A stretch of 6,717 nt of DNA from Burkholderiaceae bacterium (GTDB lineage Bacteria > Pseudomonadota > Gammaproteobacteria > Burkholderiales > Burkholderiaceae): assembly GCA_025458735.1 (NCBI GenBank), contig JALORV010000239.1:1-6717 (forward strand), read 5' to 3'. A program made the position numbers and the translations under genes. The notes beneath the pieces are model-generated. The model made no database searches. It saw only the letters and a list, made by a program, of their open reading frames with translations, and was not told the DNA's origin. Position 1 is the first letter of the stretch. Each line of letters opens with the position of its first letter. Positions 5,765 to 6,717 of this stretch are shown here, one piece after another.

Positions 5765-6034
5765 TCAGACGGGTCGCCGTGTGTGCTGACGGGACTTGCC
5801 CGGGCGCGGGATCCGGCCGAGCAGGCGGCGCAGCCGGTTCGGCCGGCGCAGCGGCCCGGCGAACTCGGGCTCGCGCCGCGGTGCCTGAGCAGGCGCAGAG
5901 ACGCGCGCGAAGGGACTCTGCGCCAGCGTCGCCAGCGCGCGCACGATCGCGGCGAAGCGGCGGCGGGCACGTACCGGCTCGCTGTCCGGCAGGGTCAGTG
6001 TCAGAGCTTCGAAAGGGATGCTGCGTGTCGTCAT
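5765..6034 (-). CDS. small Arg-rich hypothetical protein
   Basis: I do not recognise this 89-residue product. Its first 45 residues look like an ordinary folded or helical segment (SIPFEALTLTLPDSEPVRAR, then a basic amphipathic stretch ending QSPFAR). The second half is low-complexity and very rich in Arg and Pro (LRRPNRLRRLLGRIPRP). The start at 6034 is supported by GGGGG about 6 bases upstream on the coding strand. The same frame continues open upstream, but only as Arg/His/Pro-rich sequence typical of a non-coding GC-rich frame. The opposite strand is also open here with shadow-like composition. Placement between a hairpin just after its stop and a divergent gene supports reality. Function unknown; it could be cytosolic and nucleic-acid or membrane-surface binding given its charge, but that is speculation. 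Confidence 0.45.
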   Translation of the reverse strand: MTTRSIPFEALTLTLPDSEPVRARRRFAAIVRALATLAQSPFARVSAPAQAPRREPEFAGPLRRPNRLRRLLGRIPRPGKSRQHTRRPV

Positions 6035-6240
6035 TGGATGCCCCCAGTGATGGACGAGGTGAAGGTGGTGTCGCCGGCGACGACATCGCGGAGGGGGAGG
6101 ACTCCGCCAGCGGGGCCCGCCGCCGGTGACCTGCGTATGACGCTGCGCCAATGCGGCCGGTTGCTCGGGACTTTCCCGCTCAGGGTCAGCGCGGGGCCGT
6201 GGCGCCGGCGGGCGGTATCCTCGCGGCAAGGAGGCACCGG

Positions 6241-6717
6241 ATGCGCTTGATCACCGACGAGGATGTCGCGGCGCTGCTGTCGATGCGCGAGGCGATCGAT
6301 GCGATGGCCGTGGCGTTCGAGCAGTTCGGCAACGGCGCCGGTGCCGTGGCACCGCGCGTGCGTGCCGCCGCCGAGCACCGCCAGCAGAGCGCGGCGATCG
6401 CCACGATGGGCGCGGCGCTGCCGGCCAGCGGCGTGCTGGGTGCGAAGGTCTACTCCACCGTCGGCGGCCGCTTCAACTTCGTGATCGTGCTGTTCTCGGC
6501 GCTCACCGGCGAGCCACTGGCCACGATCGAAGCCAACGAGATCACCCGCTTTCGCACGGCCGCCGCCAGCGCGGTGGCGGCGCGCCGGCTGGCACCGCGC
6601 GGGGCGCGCACGCTCGCCATTTTCGGCACCGGCGTGCAGGCGCGCGCGCACGCCGAGGCCTTGCTGCTGTCACATCCCTACGAGCGTGTGCTGGTGGCCG
6701 GACGCGCCAGCGCCCCC
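6241..6717 (+). CDS. ornithine cyclodeaminase / mu-crystallin family protein, N-terminal part
   Basis: The first 159 codons are present; the gene runs off the window (family members are usually 310-330 residues). The family includes NAD(P)-dependent ornithine cyclodeaminases, alanine dehydrogenases and ketimine or pyrroline-2-carboxylate reductases, all soluble cytoplasmic enzymes acting on amino acids or cyclic imines. Supporting features are the N-terminal dimerisation-type segment, GAKVYS with Lys69 and TRFRTAAASA with Arg105 (substrate carboxylate and general-base region by family analogy), then the Rossmann glycine motif FGTGVQARAHAEAL from 128. The start is well fixed by AAGGAGG (6228-6234), 6 bases before ATG. 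A TATCCT at 6216-6221 could be a -10 element but has no convincing -35. It is divergent from the two minus-strand small genes, with a 206-base gap to the 89-aa gene. Which activity it has cannot be decided, especially without the C-terminal half. Confidence 0.9.
   Translation, partial: MRLITDEDVAALLSMREAIDAMAVAFEQFGNGAGAVAPRVRAAAEHRQQSAAIATMGAALPASGVLGAKVYSTVGGRFNFVIVLFSALTGEPLATIEANEITRFRTAAASAVAARRLAPRGARTLAIFGTGVQARAHAEALLLSHPYERVLVAGRASAP

Noticed and set aside
6088..6107. Small hairpin GCGGAG/CTCCGC in the divergent gap
   Set aside because: Only 6 bp with an 8-base loop, expected by chance in GC-rich DNA, and not placed at a gene end.
5783..6250. Plus-strand 155-codon open frame across the small-gene region
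   Set aside because: Arg/Gln/Ala-rich translation, no SD, and it would overlap the well-supported start of the reductase gene at 6241.

Overview
The window is uniformly GC-rich and densely coded. It carries only protein genes and small intergenic signals: I see no rRNA, tRNA, insertion sequence, CRISPR array or prophage. GC-type codon use, a DadA-like dehydrogenase, a TAXI-type TRAP transporter and Shine-Dalgarno (SD)-led starts fit a high-GC betaproteobacterium (Burkholderiales-like). That placement is inference from gene style, not proof.

Layout. Bases 1-219 hold the C-terminus of a DadA-like FAD amino-acid dehydrogenase (+). Bases 291-1604 hold a class III PLP aminotransferase (+) behind its own putative promoter. 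Bases 1688-2674 hold an intact TAXI-family TRAP substrate-binding protein (+). Bases 2704-2734 form a terminator-like hairpin. Bases 2747-5274 hold the cognate fused 4TM/12TM TRAP permease with a C-terminal DUF3394-type domain (+), broken by a frameshift near 4162. On the minus strand lie two small unrecognised genes, 5314-5643 (109 aa, two membrane segments) and 5765-6034 (89 aa, Arg-rich), separated by a 40-nt hairpin. Bases 6241-6717 hold the start of an ornithine cyclodeaminase/mu-crystallin family reductase (+), cut by the window end.

How it fits together. The binding protein would capture a small carboxylate or amino-acid-like substrate in the periplasm and hand it to the fused permease for ion-driven uptake. 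The flanking enzymes all act on amino acids, keto acids or cyclic imines, so an amino-acid or imino-acid uptake and catabolism neighbourhood is plausible, but the substrate cannot be read from the sequence.

Main surprise. Three coding lesions cluster between about 378 and 4200. The aminotransferase lacks about 16 residues that the family has just before its GHGHP motif. The permease lacks about 35 residues of the conserved DctM core after its SGSS motif. The same permease is then frameshifted. The binding protein between them looks complete. Either this transport/transaminase locus is decaying, or the sequence contains several deletion errors. I found no convincing sign of an undescribed defence, mobile or RNA-based system.
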